Assembly: GCA_030704615.1 (NCBI GenBank)
Contig: CM060733.1
Coordinates: 17,360,001-17,424,000, forward strand
Length of the DNA stretch: 64,000 nt
Source: Takakia lepidozioides
Lineage: Eukaryota; Streptophyta; Takakiopsida; Takakiales; Takakiaceae
Direction of reading: 5' to 3'
Under the pieces are notes generated by a model. It worked only from the letters and a program-made list of their open reading frames with translations. It was not told the origin of the DNA and searched no databases. The translations under genes were made by a program, and so were the position numbers. This document shows, one piece after another, positions 1 through 13,051 of this stretch; position 1 is the stretch's first letter; each line of letters starts with the position of its first letter.

Positions 1-680
1 GATTGTGAAAGGCAGAGAAGAAACGCAATGGAACAGTAGAAGCAGCGGGGGTTTACTATAACTAGCTCTCTGCTACTGCCTACACACGCTCAGTTAGGCA
101 CTAACCTATTCTGTTATTTTAGGTTCGAATCATTCCGAACCTATCCTTTAACAGCAGGTTCGAATCCATGGCGGACAGGTCGGGACGCCGTCATCAACGT
201 CTCCTCCTCCCAACTCCCAGAGCTGTCTGTGCATGGAGTTGAGAACTGAGAAGCCCAGGTCTATATATTCCCTTCTATCTGTCCTGCTTCGTTCCATAAC
301 TACTCTCATCAGTGCAGTAGTGCATGTGTTTTATGTTGCAGGCCAGTTGCCAAACAAGAGAAGCAGGGAGGTGTGTATATGCACATAGCCAGAGTCTGCA
401 AGGTGAGATGCCCCTTTGTTGTTCAGTATGGATCCCGAGTTCCATGGTCATATATATATACCCAGTGGTTTCTGTGCAAGCACATTACAGTAGGTTTCCG
501 TTCAGGGTCCAGTGCTGGGAACCTGTAGAAGCATGCGTGAAGGAGTGCGAGTGAGTACCAGCAAGAGCGAATTTTCAACCCGAGGCACAATCTTGTGCAC
601 GGGTTAGTTGAATTATGTAAATTTTACAACTACAACTGGTCAAACATAGGGTTGTCTTATCGTTCTACTCTGATGCGCTT
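1..680. other. Intergenic, no gene seen
   Basis: No reading frame here has recognisable similarity. Two GGTTCGAATC-type motifs (about 121-130 and 163-172) resemble the B box of RNA polymerase III promoters, so a degraded SINE is possible, but no matching A box was identified. The stretch lies just downstream of the peroxidase stop codon and probably includes its 3' untranslated region. Confidence 0.4.
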
Positions 681-2351
681 CTAAGATGGATTCACTTGAT
701 GACAATTGGTTCGAATTTGGCCTGCACTCCCCGTCAAAACATTGGCTGATGTGAGCTTCAGAAAGGCTGATGTAAAGGTATCAAAAAACAATTGCTGGCT
801 GCCTGCGAATTCAGCAACAATGGGCATTGTCCTGGGATCCAGAGCCAGCTCGGAGTCGATGGTGAAGAGGCCGCGCCCATTGAGCAGGTCCTTGAAATAC
901 CGGTTATCGAATAGAACGTTCGTCGAGTCGATTGGAATGAATGTAATGTTAGTGAATGGCACCCGCGTGGGGCAAGCAGCACGCAGCTGTAAAGAGAACG
1001 GCAACTTTAGATTTGGATCCTGCTGTGGATACAACCGATTGTTCACGTTGACGCAATGCCCTACTCCCAATGTATGGGCACCTGCATCACCAACAGCCAC
1101 TCTCTCAGCTTTCTTTCTCACTCTGTCTGAAGTCTACAGTTTACTCTCCTTCAATGCGCTCGCTTTCAAGTATGAGATGCCTGGCAGCTACCTCCTCCCT
1201 GTGCATGACTCAATCACGATCCCCATCTGTCTTTTACTCTCAGTACGAAGCCACATAACCTGTGGTTGATTAGGCAAGGTCTAAATAACACATGTGCAGG
1301 ATGTTCCAATTTAACTGAAGATTCGTCTTGACTGATGTGTACTGTAATCTCCTTTAAAACCAAAAAACAATCCACTCCATATAAGGGACATCCAGGTATA
1401 GATAAATTGTGGCACGAACCCATAATTGCGACGCTTTCCTGCAGGTTCATGCCAAAGGATTGGAAGACGCTGAGAAATCCGTCCACACTGACTGTGGCCG
1501 GTGGAAGCTGCGAGTCAGCTTTTAAGTTGCTTGCAGACACAGCATCCCGGCGCCCTAAGAGAATGGGAATAGAAGGGCCACCTGAGATGGACACCACATC
1601 CCTTCCTACCATGGCAATGACGTCTGCACAAGATACGGTATTGGGACACACCCTATCCAAAGCTGCCTTCACACGGTCGATCAAATCCAGTCGCCGTATA
1701 CCGAAATTTCTACCGGACACCATTTCGCTTGTTATGGCGCCGTTTGAGTCTAGCAGTATTGAAGCATCACAAGCCTGCACACCCTCATGGACCCCACAGA
1801 CTGTGTTACTAAATACCTTGGGAGTAGATCTTGCATAATTTATCCTTTGGCGCATACAGCAAGTGCACCCGCTTTTTGCATTACGGGGACAGGCTAATAC
1901 TCCCAGAGCCTTCAGTCTTTAACAAATCGGAAACCGAGTGGAGGCTTGACTGTTTGTTTGAAGAGCTCATTCCATAGAATCATCATCCGTCTTCAGCAAG
2001 CGGATTGGAACTTAGAATGGTAGAGCTGCAAGCGGGATCAATGGGTCCAGTGATGACGAGAGGCTCTACTTGACGAGAATTCTAGGTGGGCGGATCGAAA
2101 CAAATTGTTCAAAGGAAGTATTAATGTTCAACACATACCTGCACTCGACAGTCGTGGAAAACTAAGCGGAGCAGCGCCCCAGGAGCAGTGACGTCTGTGA
2201 GCAACGAGGCGGCCAATGTAACTCTAGCCACCCTCTCTGCCTGGGGGCAGGTGGAGTAGTATCCAGCTTTCAGTTGAGCTGCGGCATTGCCCAACAAAAG
2301 CAGCGCTACCATCGGCCACAGTAGCACGTACCAGACATTTTGGAGCCCCAT
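681..2351 (-). CDS. Class III secretory plant peroxidase (three exons)
   Basis: Heme peroxidase of the plant secretory family, expected to oxidise phenolics with hydrogen peroxide in the cell wall or vacuole. Coding exons are 2351-2139, 1774-1420 and 1081-681. All introns are GT-AG and the joined exons give 323 codons with no break (322 aa, a usual family length). The product opens with a hydrophobic signal peptide (LLLLGNAAAQ). Next comes LKAGYYSTCPQAE, then the distal heme site RLVFHDC with catalytic Arg and His. The proximal site is MGAHTLG, whose His ligates the heme, and the C-terminal part has the family cysteines (AACP, IRTNCHQ). The first intron falls directly before the CDASILLD calcium/disulfide motif and the second inside MGAHT. 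A second in-frame Met at 2360 would add three residues. One oddity is Ala instead of the usual Gly before CDAS. It has no operon-like neighbours. It looks functional by sequence, but expression is unknown. Confidence 0.93.
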
Positions 2352-2360
2352 GTTGAGCAA

Positions 2361-5300
2361 CTAAGTATATACAAGAACTCTCTTTTGATACCCACTGCAC
2401 GAAGCGAAGGAAACTTCAACCTGCTACTGAGCTCACGGTGTCCGGCGCTACTCTGCTTACTACTACTGTTCACTACTCCGGGCCCCCAGCTTTGAAGTAC
2501 TGCAGGAGAAAGAGCGTCCTGCGGGACCTGGCACGCGGTGCGCACTGGTAACCGATCAGCGCCTTCCCGTCTGCAACACTCTTCTGACATGACAGATCTC
2601 TTTGTGAAAGCAAATGACATATCCATTGTAGTTGATAAACCAGTTTCTTGCTGCCATCAAAGGCCGCCGGCTGTTTCTCGATAGTTTCCTCCATGCTCTT
2701 CGCATTTAATTTTCATCAGCCGAATCTACCTTCACCTTTTAGTGTTTCAGTCCGGAGTTGGCGCACTGCGCAGCCGAGCTTCCCAGGCTATTATTAACCA
2801 ACTGCTCTGTGTAATTTTGCTAGAAATGAGATCAGCTGTCCATACGATACTGTATTACGAAACAAGTCTAGAACTTAGCATTTAAAGAACACGATTGGTA
2901 GCTTCCATGCAAAGGTCTTCTTTCCACAGCTGTGCAGTGTGCACGGTGGTAGATGCAGCTCCTGCCGCCACACCGTACACGGACTTTCACAGCGGCACAA
3001 GCCTGCACACTCTAGCCACGTTTATGAGCCTTATTCCTGACATTCATTGTCGGTGCTGGATAAAGCTACCTAGGACCTACCATCATAGAAGCTAAAAGAT
3101 AAGCTGGGACGCCCTCAACTGTGAGTTCCCTCCGCTTTCCAGTTGACTTCTGACAAGCCAAGCCCACCTCCTTTACGGGTCGGTGCCCGCATCCTCCGAC
3201 TCCTATCTAGAGGAATGGAATATGAGCTGCCATGTTTATAGTCCCTTTCCCCAACTCAAGGATCAAACACTATTTTAGGCAGCAGGATTTGTAATCCATC
3301 TTGCTGATGATGGAGAAACCCAAAGCCCATGCGGGAAAACGCCAGAGGAGTTGGGCAATGAATCCTGGAATCTCAGTGACCAGCTGCTCATCAGGTGGGC
3401 AATAACTTACACAACCCAAGTTGAGATCATAGCACTGATAGCAGCTCGCATCCGCAACGCGGCTTTCATTGATGGTTATCAAATTCTTTATTAGATGTGA
3501 TCAGTGATCACACTTCCGAAGTCAAATCCAATGCTGCCAAGCTGGAATCCCCGTAGCTACAGGCCTTCGAGTAGGTAGATTGTAAATTGTGAAGCGCAGA
3601 TTTCAAAGCTCAACAATACTCGTGCGCCATTGGAAAGCTTTTGAACCGAGGCACTCGAAGAGCTTCATGACAATTATGAAGCAACCTGTCTTTTGAAGCA
3701 AAGGGGACAGAGTCGAGGCCGTGTGTAAGGAGGCCATGACCTAGGGCAGGCTCTCAACTGGGAAGGCAGGATCACCAGTAAATGGTTGAAGCTTGCACCA
3801 AGCCTACCCTTTCATGACCTCAAGGCTGAATCTACACCAATAAAATGCTCATAGAATACAAAACATATATATTTTTATTTAATGTAAAAATATTATTTCT
3901 ACGTTTTAAGTTGATTCAGGCTGCAGGCTGTCTGTTTTTTTCTCATGGTTCACTATAATGGAGGCGCGCATCGATGTGTAGTGAATTTTAAACTCAACGA
4001 CACGGCTTCATTTCCACTTCCTTCCTCTCCAAGCCTCCCACGACCCCACACTATTGGCTGTTCCCACAGTGTCCGATTTTTCTAACCTTCCCAAACTCCC
4101 CAAATGAGTTGGGTAGATAGAAGGCCTCCTGATCAATTAAAGCAAGGGAAAAAAAACTTGCTCTTTAGGTTTCTCTTAAACCCTCAAGTGCCCCAATCTG
4201 GTTTTTGTTTTTACTCCTGTAAGTTTTTGGGATTTACTGTGATGGGGGTAACATTGACTGCCAGCAGGTCAAAAGTCAAAACGTGATTTGTTATTTGTTA
4301 TCAATTTTATAAATAGTTCGAAGCAGCTTTTTTGGGTTCCGGGCTGCAGCATCTCGCTGCCCCAGCTGCCCAGAACTGCATACGTGGCACCAAACTATGG
4401 GAGATATGGAGCACGTGTTGGCGGCAAAGTGATGGGGTGTGGGCATGTGTAACAGGTGCGCCCCACTTTTACTTTAGGGCAGGCCCAATAATGGCCTCAA
4501 AATGGGCAAAACTGAAGCGCGTGAGTAAATGGATGTGTTTTTGAAACATCCAATTGGGAGGATTTTCCATCCAAGAAATCATTCCACTTAAAATTAAAAT
4601 TGAGGAACAACAAAATGCATTTCAGGTCCTAAAGATGAATGAGAATCCGTATTTCATCCAAATGGGATGAAATTGATGAGTAGGGTGCTACTATAGGTGT
4701 ACACTTCCTTTTGCTGGAAATCAAGTAAACCAGTGGTGTCCCCAAGCAGGATGTCAGCCCCAGCTATTGTGGATTACAATTTACAACCAGTGTTTTTTTC
4801 TCTATCTAAAAATCATCTGATTTCGACTTGGAAAATGGGTTAGCTACTTGTATAAAGGACTTGTGGGGTTAAAAACTAGTGTTGGGTGGTCCATAGCTTT
4901 TTGTTAAACCCTAATGGACGAACCTGTTTTGGGGGGGACCCACTCCAAAACGGAGGACACCCTCATGGATTAGGGTATATCTCTCATCAAACAAACATCC
5001 ACAGGGATGAACCGTATGAAAGGCAGGCTACCTACTTCATCCACCTGCTGTAAAAATTTCATGTCATTTGACCGTGCCATTAGGAAGATTATAACAAAAT
5101 TCCCAGCCCAAAATGTGCAGTGTACTCCAATTTGAGAGTGAAAAAATGGTTTGACCAAGAAATTTTGCTACCAAAATGATTTTTCAAGGATACACCCCAC
5201 CCGCATTCTGATTATGAGGCACCTAAAGCATGTTGCCCCTAAATTTCAAAGCTGAATTCTAAAAATCTAAGAAGGGTTGCTTTGTATTGAAAAAATAGCG

Positions 5301-5506
5301 GGGTCAAAAACACCATAAAGTAGAATTGACCTGTAATTCAGCCTTAGTGTGTCCAAATTTCCATTGGAACTACAATTTGCTTGGTCAAATTGTTCTTGAA
5401 TGAAGATGAGACACCAACGGATGAGCAATGGGTGGCGAGGGATGACCGAAGGTGCTAAACGTCATCCATGCCGTCGTCGAGTCCACAGGCTTTGGAAGAA
5501 TTTCAT
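2361..5506. other. Intergenic, no gene seen
   Basis: All frames are short and have no recognisable domains. The stretch contains the upstream region of the peroxidase gene. Composition becomes AT-richer after about 3.8 kb, with several poly-A and poly-T runs, in keeping with decayed repeats. No tRNA, rRNA or transposon ends could be assigned by eye. Confidence 0.4.
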
Positions 5507-5800
5507 TCACCATGCCGACTGACCGTTGAGCTTTTCTAATTCGGGCAGCTCGCCTGCCTCATCACACCCCTCCAAGTCCAGCCTTCCAAGTCTCTTAAGT
5601 TCCCATATACAGTCAGCCAGCCCCGTGAGTCCCTCACACCCAAGTACGTTGAGCTTTTCTAATTGGGTGAGGAGGAGATGACTCGGGCAGCTTGCGTAGC
5701 TTACCACACCTTCTCAAGTAGAGCATTTGCAGTCTCTCAAGTTTCCCCATCTGCGCAGGCAGCTCCGTAAGCCCCCGACATTCATCTAGGTCCCAGTTCG
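5507..5800 (-). pseudogene. Leucine-rich-repeat fragment (disease-resistance-like)
   Basis: Reading the minus strand from 5800 down gives three consecutive leucine-rich repeats of about 24 residues. Cores are LERLQMLYLRRCGKLRKLPE, then LEKLNVLGCEGLTGLADC, then LKRLGRLDLEGCDEAGELPE. The C..L..LP spacing is that of plant NBS-LRR resistance proteins. The first repeat is in a different frame from the other two, with the break near 5680, and no NB-ARC, TIR, kinase or membrane segment lies on either side. It is therefore a short relic, either a pseudogene or a fragment moved by a transposon. The parent gene type (NLR or receptor) cannot be decided. Confidence 0.6.
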
Positions 5801-5859
5801 CCGAATTGCAGGCCATGGAAGAACACAACATCCAAGCTTGTCTCCTGAGCCTCACGGTC

Positions 5860-6895
5860 GGGCGGCCATAACTGATGAATCTGCAGTGTGAATTCCATGA
5901 AAGGTGAAGACCAAGTACACAACTTCAACCTATTCAACCCACAACAAGACGAAAAGAATTTGGGAGATGGAGCAGTTGAGTTGATCATCTACTCCTGAAG
6001 ATAGTAACAAAGTTGACAAGGCTATGCTTTCTTACATGGGCAAAGCACGCATCCATTCGTATTATACCAGTTTAGATCTGCCCAATTGAAACAAATGTAC
6101 GGCATGCACTTCCAGTTGATCATCCACCCGCCGACCAGATTTCCGAGCCACAGATTCTAATCGTTAGTCCAAAAACATACGTGTCGGTTTTCCATAGGTA
6201 GAGTCTGATTCCTGGGTGAAGGCTAGAAAACACTTTAAATTCATCTTGAGGTCGCCGGTGTGCTGAGACAACAGTCGAGAACTGTTTGGAGAAAAAACAA
6301 AACAAAACAAAAAAACTCTAAAAACTTTTTACGAATGAATTTCTTAGCTTGCTAACATCTAGTCGGTGACTCCCTAAGTATAGACAAGCATAAATGGAAA
6401 GCAGATCGCTGACTCGGATGCTGGCACCTTTGCCTCACCCCACCCCCAACCACAGCCACTAAGCACTATTAAGAATCAAGAGGGACACCCAACAAATGCA
6501 ATCACAGAGGAGGGCAACACGGCTGCAACTCAGCCAACCAAAAAAAGGAAAAGAAGTGCTGAGCTAGCCACATGGAACCACCCCAATAGGCCATCAGCCT
6601 TCTAATTCCCTGTCAGAATTATGGAGGCATGGGCCACTTTCCCCTTCTCTAACATCAGTTGGATAGCAGCAGCCTTGCAGTTTCTATCCTGGAGTTACAC
6701 TCATTTAAATCAAGGCAGCTGACAGGGTGGGCGCCAAGCTCAAACTACACAAGGGACAAAGCAGCCAGCTGTGTTACTCCCCTGCTTTACGCAATCATCA
6801 ACGATTACACGAACTTTTTCCTTTCTGCTGTCAAGGAGGGCTTCCAGTTTGCTTGGGTCTCCGCTCGGCCACAGCCAAAGAATCTGGTTTGGGAA
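5860..6895. other. Intergenic, no gene seen
   Basis: No frame with recognisable similarity. It holds A-rich runs near 6300 and lies upstream of a possible LINE first ORF; the LINE 5' end could lie anywhere in this stretch. Confidence 0.35.
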
Positions 6896-6898
6896 GAG

Positions 6899-7332
6899 AA
6901 AGGGAGTTAACGCTGGCGCTTACGAAGGAAGTTCTCGAGGACTACTTCCCTAATCTGAACCTGACTCTTTCTCATATTCAGCACATTGGAATCATGGTTG
7001 AGCATAATCCCTTGCATCCCGACTTAGCGATTGTTCATGTGATGCCAGTTTTGTACAATAGGGATCTGGATACCACTGGGAACCATAATTCTTGGCTTTG
7101 GGTGTGCAAAGCATATCTATTTTGCAGGGTCAAAGATCCCACCGAATGGGCCAGAAGCATAAGATTCTTTGAAGAAGGTTTCCACCTGGCAGATGAGCAC
7201 TACAACTTGCAGAAGATGAAAGGAATCGCTCCAGTTCCGGAGGTGAACAATCATCGTGAGCTGGTGCTGAGGGTGGAGAACAACTTCAACTCATCATTTA
7301 CGTGCTGCCAGAAAATAACATTACCTTCTTGA
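6899..7332 (+). pseudogene. Unrecognised frame before the LINE, possible ORF1 relic
   Basis: An open plus-strand frame encodes about 145 residues of protein-like sequence (for example LEDYFPNLNLTLSHIQHIG and KDPTEWARSIRFFEEGFHL). I do not recognise a domain. It ends about 455 bp before the LINE endonuclease start at 7789 on the same strand, which is where the nucleic-acid-binding ORF1 of plant LINEs normally lies. No CCHC knuckle is visible. It may be the body of ORF1 with its zinc knuckle lost, or an unrelated exon. The start is uncertain because no Met opens the similar part. Confidence 0.3.
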
Positions 7333-7788
7333 TGCCGGAAGAGACTGTCGACCCCCCCGGTAAGCATGACTCCCCATCATGCTTGCTCCCCCCTCTTCTT
7401 CGTTGTTCCTCATGCTACAGATCAGAAAAGGGTCTGGACTCTCCTCATTAAGTGCCCCTCTCTGGTGCAAAGACTGCTCCCTGCACCCTACCCTCCTCTC
7501 CCCCTGCATTGCTTCTCCTCTCGTCTGCTTTATCTTGGAACCTCTCTGCAGAAGGATTCTCACTGCAAAAGAACAATAGTCATCATTGTCTCTGTCAGGG
7601 TTGTACGAACAAAAGGAAAAAAGCTCTCAATGTATTCACCTGGAAGCTTCCCTTCATGTACAAAGCCCCTACGGGATTCAGATGGGTATCCACCCGGCCG
7701 CCAGCTGACAGACGTTCTAAATTTTTTTTACACACCTTCATGGCCATCAAATCTTGGCAATCCCAAGGGGCTTCCCCCCTCCTTCTCA

Positions 7789-9705
7789 TGAATATCTCTA
7801 TTTGCTCATGGAATGTTAGAGGTTTGGGTTCTGATTACTCAGCCCCGAAAAGGGCTAGAGTCAGAAACTGGGCCTCTAACTACATTAGGGGCTCCTCTAT
7901 CCTCTTTCTACAAGAACACAAACTCACCCAATCCAAAATCTACTCTCTTGGAGGTTCACTGTGGCTAGCAGCTTCTGCTTACTGGAACCCCACCGTCATG
8001 GACTCCAGAGGGGGCACTTCACTGCTGGTGTCACCATCCCTACAACATACAATCATTGCAAATGAGATCTGGCTCAGAGGTCGTCTTCAATTTTTGTCTC
8101 TTAGCTTGGGTCAAACATTGGGCACTGTTGGAATCCTTAACATCTATGCACCCAATGAAATAGACGAAAGGGTTGCACTATGGTCTTTAATCAGGGACAA
8201 GCTATTGCAGCATTCTCATATTCAGCACTGGCTAATTGGGGGCGATATGAATATGGTGGAGGATGAGATTGACAGACAAGGGCCCTCCTCACATACTCTC
8301 TCCAAGATGAAAGAAACACCTGGGACTGAATGTGTTTCGCGATGGGTCTGCTGGATGCCACTGCACCGCTTCCTGGAGAGCTGCAACATACTTGGTCCAA
8401 CAACCGGACACCTCCAGACCTCTGCCAAGCCCGGTTGGATAGCTTCTACGGCACCCCCACTCTCCTCTCTTGGATCAGAAGAATACCAATCCAACCGATA
8501 ATGCCAGGCAATTACTGTCTTGCTTGGAACACCAGGGTCCAGTACAAGGGGCAGGGGGTTTTTCAAACTCAACCCACTGATTCTAAAGGATCCTCAGGTC
8601 ATACAAAAACTGCAAGAGGCTTGGCTAGCGGCAGTAGTGCCCTTCTCCTCTCCAACTCTCATTCTTTTATCAAAGCTGCGCATTCTCAGGAACTTATGCC
8701 AGGACATCTCAAGGAAGAAAGCGGAGGATGATAACTGCAAGCAAAAGGCATTAACCAAATGCTTGGAAGTGTGCCAGTTCCAGCTCCAAAGTGGACATGA
8801 GGGCCCCTACACAATGACCTCCTATGTCAAAGCAAAATGAATCTCTCCCAACTGCTGCATGACAAGGAACAATTCATGCGGGTGAGGGCGGGGGTGAATT
8901 GGTCACTAAAGGGTGTAAAAATGACAAGGTATTTCTTCATCAAAGCTGCCCAAAGAAGGTATGCCACAATGGTCCCAGCCTTGTTGGATCCTGCCTCGGG
9001 GCTGTCCACATATAATCCTAAGAGAATGGCGGCAATGGCTGCAGGCTATTTTGAGGAGCTCTGTAGCAGGCAGCAGGCCTCACCAGCCAAGGATACAGCA
9101 AAAGAAATCCTCCTTCAACACATCCCCTGCGTGCTTTCTGAAAGTGACAAGGCTGATATTGCTGCCCCTTTTACAGCAGATGAACTGGGAAAGGCTGGGG
9201 AGACAATGGCATCAATGAAATCCCCTGGTATGGATGGCCTCCCTATTGAATTTTTCAAGGCACTGTGGTTGACTATCAGTGCAGATTTCTTGGCAATGGC
9301 CAATGATATATTGGAGAAGAAAATCATGCCATCTCAGATCTCGGAAGGGCTGGTCACCCTCATTTTTTAAAAGGGGCAAAGAGACATTGTGGCCAATTAT
9401 CGACCTATCACCTTACTCAACAACACCTACAACATTGTGGCAAAGGCCCTGGCTTAGGGCTGCAGCCCCTTCTTCCGAAGATCATAAGGAGAGATCAAAC
9501 CGGGTTCCTTAAAGAACGTATGATCTTGGATAACATTTTGCTAGCATATGAGGCCCTTCACAGAGCCCACATCAACAACCAGCCCCTGGCCTATCTGATG
9601 CTGGATTTTGAGAAGGCCTTCGACTCAATTGACTGGGACTTCCTTCTAAGGGCTCTGGAAAAGTCGGGTTTGGGAGGACCTTTCGACACTTGGGTTCGCA
9701 TTCGG
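7789..9705 (+). pseudogene. LINE ORF2, 5' part: AP-endonuclease and start of reverse transcriptase
   Basis: The product begins at a Met with SICSWNVRGLG, the first motif of the LINE endonuclease. FLQEHKL (catalytic Glu) and GGDMNMVED follow. A frame change near 8320 leads into LDSFYG, a second one near 8520 gives RGRGFFKLNPLILKDPQ, and a stop lies at 8838. RT motifs then follow: SPGMDGLPIEFFKALW (fingers), a frame change near 9370 into ANYRPITLLN, and FDSIDWDFLLRALEKSG (palm, first catalytic Asp region). The frame ends at FDTWVR near 9700. At least three frameshifts and stops make it non-functional. Downstream, the sequence stops resembling a LINE until 19345. Confidence 0.85.
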
Positions 9706-9739
9706 CACATAGGGAACATATGTGGGCGATGTTGTTGAA

Positions 9740-11015
9740 TGATTGTGTGTGCAGAGACCGAATATACAATGGTTGTGGATGAGTTAATGAGGATGATAGA
9801 CAATGAATGTGGATGCCACGCTGCAAATGTGGATGAAAAGTTATGAATGAATGTGGATGAAATCTAATGGATGAATGGGAGTGGATGATTGTGCAATGAG
9901 AAAATCCCTCATGAAGCACATGATAAGATTTAACCAATGTTTGCCATTTGGGGAAAGGTCGACCGATGAAACCTACGTAGAATAAGACAACACAGTAGAT
10001 GCCAGGCACATATTCCATTCTTTGATATTTTCCCACTGGTTACACAGGAGCATTTTCCATGTGCAGCAAGCTTCACTTTTGTTTTCCTCTTCTGTGTCGA
10101 CACATAGTGAGCCATTTGAGCACCACACTGGAGGAACGCACCATATCACCACACTGAAGTGACTGTGGACTGTCAATGCGACCTGGTCGCCTTGCTAGTG
10201 AGGTACAATGTGCTAATGTCTCTCAATAGAGCACCAACATTTTCAAGCTTATTCATTAGTTGTAAGTATACCCATTAAAGTTGTGCATGACGAGTTCCAA
10301 GTCTTTCACATTGTGCAACAAATTTTGATGAAACCACTTGGCAGCACATGCGTACTCTTCCTGTTTGACCCATAACCAATGTTAGGCATCAGTGTCGTGC
10401 CCTTGATCTACCGCTGAAGCCGATAGTGCATACATACTGTAGCCATAAGGCTTGCACCTAAAACGTTTGCTCATGCAAAATGACAGAGTGATGCGAAATG
10501 AGGACATAAATACAGACAGAAGTCATATTTGCAAATGCATACAAGCCTTGAAATTGAGGAATGAGCGTTCAACGACATTACGAGGAACACACATGCATAT
10601 GCAGGCATTGTATTACATAAATGTGTGGGAACACAATAGGTGTGGCACTAGCCACATGCCTAGAACCAAAACCGGACTACATTGACGCATGGTCTCAATC
10701 ACTACAACTATCCCCTGAAACTGTGGCACTATCATCCACGAAAACCCGAGCTCCTAGGTGCATTTTCTGCTTCCGAGCACACGGGGGAGATTAGTTCAAT
10801 AACTGCTGTCGAGCAATGGTCTCGGCGTACTCAGGCAGGATGTACGAACATGGAGGGCTGCACCAAAAGTCAGACTGAAAAACACAGACGTCGTGCAAAG
10901 GAATAGCTTCCAATGTCCTGACAACCAACGTGAACGCAATGCATTAGTGAACATAGAAGAAAAGGGAATGGTGGGGGGTTGTGTTCGAGAACTAAGATTC
11001 ATACAGAATTTCAAC
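9740..11015. other. Left flank of composite copy 1, possible Harbinger relic
   Basis: No intact gene. About 9765-9890 is rich in direct GGATGAAT-type repeats. On the minus strand around 10590-10540 the translation RNVVERSFLNFK resembles the conserved region of PIF/Harbinger transposases just after their catalytic Glu, but nothing else of that protein is clear. Treat this as a weak hint only. Confidence 0.25.
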
Positions 11016-11648
11016 TTACTCACATGCGAAATCGTCGTCCAGGTCTTTGTCGTCCCCTTCGTTGATATCCACATGCACTATACCCTCATGTTCCTGGACG
11101 GCAGGGGCTGGCCCTTGCAAGCCTGCAATGATGTCATTGAAAATATCCGCATCCCCATCCATACCAAACAAATGCCTGCCCCTAGCCTTGCAAGCATGGT
11201 ACGAAGCGCCTACAAGACGTTGTACTGTTAGCAAGATGTAACAAACTCTGCAACAAGAAGAGAACACCAGAGAATGATCGGGGTCTAACCTGTCCCAAGA
11301 GTGAGGTCCACGATGTGCGACCCCGGATGAGAGCATGTCTCTATAATTGTCTGAATAAAAGTTGGGCTCTTCTCCTTCGCCCTTCTCCATGGTGTGGAAT
11401 TGGACTTTCTCAAACACACATTAGAATCCACGTAGTTGTAGTGAATGTCGTCCACTACATGATCAAACCTGTCGTTGATAAAACAACCTCCCCCATGAAG
11501 CTTGAATTCCTTCACTGACGCAAGAGTGGAAGGAGGGCGAATCCTGACGAGGCACACGGCTTCAAAAAGGCGGGTCTGCACAAAAAGACATCACGAAGCA
11601 CATAAGAGCAAATATGATTCAAAATCCCAAAAAGATGAGAGCGATTTC

Positions 11649-11694
11649 ACCCCTCCGGAATTGAGCGCGTCAACACACTCAATTTCGGAGGGGT
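11649..11694. repeat. Palindrome, family A, in methyltransferase intron
   Basis: Imperfect palindrome with outer arms ACCCCTCCG and CGGAGGGGT, and inner part AATTGAGCGCGTCAACACACTC. It lies inside the intron between 11737 and 11576. Confidence 0.8.
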
Positions 11695-12791
11695 CAAATT
11701 GCACACAAATTGAAGCAGGAAAGAGAAGGAGGATTACCATTTGTCCCGGACAATCACCATTTGTTAGGTACAGGCTATTCACACCATTCCACGTTTTGAT
11801 GATCTTGATCCCTGAGGCCTTCAGATAGCTTGCAATCTCCCGACGACATTTCGTAGTGATGGACTGAATCATAACCAGAACCCCTCCATCCGACAGAAAG
11901 AACTTGCAAAAAGAGAAGACCGTCAAATGCATTCCAGGTTGGGTAAGTGCCAGTGGGGAGAATGTCTAGTATCGCCTGCCTGTCCGGAATGTCAACAATC
12001 ACCATGTCTGCAGCACACGGTTTTTGAGCACCATTCACCCAATCCCGCCCCGACGAAACCTGCAAACAGCGCCGACAAAATTTAAAACCATATCGAAGAT
12101 GGGAATAATTTTTGCAACAGTGAAGATGGGAATTTTGCTTACCGACTCCAGAAAAGCACTCATCTTAACCCACGTTGGAGAGGGATCTCCAGTGTAACCA
12201 CCTTTCCTGGTCTCCATCATGGCAAGGAAGGAGTCGTTCACAAGCTCGCATCTGCATTCTCGGTTGATTCGGGATGGGTGCTCCACTACGTCGTATGGCT
12301 CAAACTTCCCCTTGCGTTTGCGATCCTTGGTTGTAATTGGGGTCTGGGCACCAACACCTACTGCAGCATCCCCTTGGGTGCTCTTCTCCTTCCCTTTGTC
12401 CTTTGTGCCCTTTCCCTTCCCTTTCCCTTCCCCTTCCCTCTCGCCGGAGTGTTAATGGCTGCAGGTTCCTACTCAACGAGGTTTCACAGGTTCCTGTCAT
12501 GCAGAGCCAAGGCCTCCACATTGTCATTCTGGTTCCGTGTCTGCAACTCATACCATGGGCAATCTGATTTGGGTATGTCGAGATACCAGCAGCAGTCCTT
12601 GAGGTGATATCTACCGTAATCCATGAGGATTGCTGCAGTGTACATGGTCTGGCTGTTGGAGGAGTCAGCCACAAGTCGATGAAGCCTGGGTACTTGTTGA
12701 GGTTGTTCCCAGGAATCAGAACGTTCTTGATATACCTACAAAACAATGCAGGCACAGTATCAGAAAGTAAAGGAGAAACTACATGATGTGT

Positions 12792-12832
12792 GGCCCCTGA
12801 AATCTGTGTGTGTCAACGCACTTGGGGGTCCA
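12792..12832. repeat. Palindrome, family A, degenerate
   Basis: Core TGTGTGTCAACGCA with weak outer pairing (GGCCCCT against GGGGGTCC). It lies in the intron between the methyltransferase exons ending at 13094 and starting at 12735. Confidence 0.55.
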
Positions 12833-13007
12833 AAAAAAGTTTACAAACACACACACAACGGGAAAACTTAAGAAACATCAGAGGACCATTGAAGATAGAG
12901 GTCAAACAACCAGAACTCAAACATGAAAAAACAACCAGATAGGCAACGGGTCTGCAAGAAATGAACCTGCATTGAATGAGACATAGGGAAAACAATCCAG
13001 AGATCCA

Positions 13008-13051
13008 ACCCTCCAAAAATGCGTGCGGTGACGCACTCAATTTTGGAGGGT
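13008..13051. repeat. Palindrome, family A, in methyltransferase intron
   Basis: Outer arms ACCCTCCAAAA and TTTTGGAGGGT pair perfectly. The inner part is GCGTGCGGTGACGCACTC. It lies in the same intron as the degenerate copy at 12792. Confidence 0.8.

Noticed and set aside
112-175. tRNA gene near the left edge
   Set aside because: Two B-box-like motifs, but no A box or cloverleaf could be drawn.
706-1269. Plus-strand frames over the peroxidase
   Set aside because: They are shadows of the minus-strand exons, which splice cleanly and carry all family motifs.
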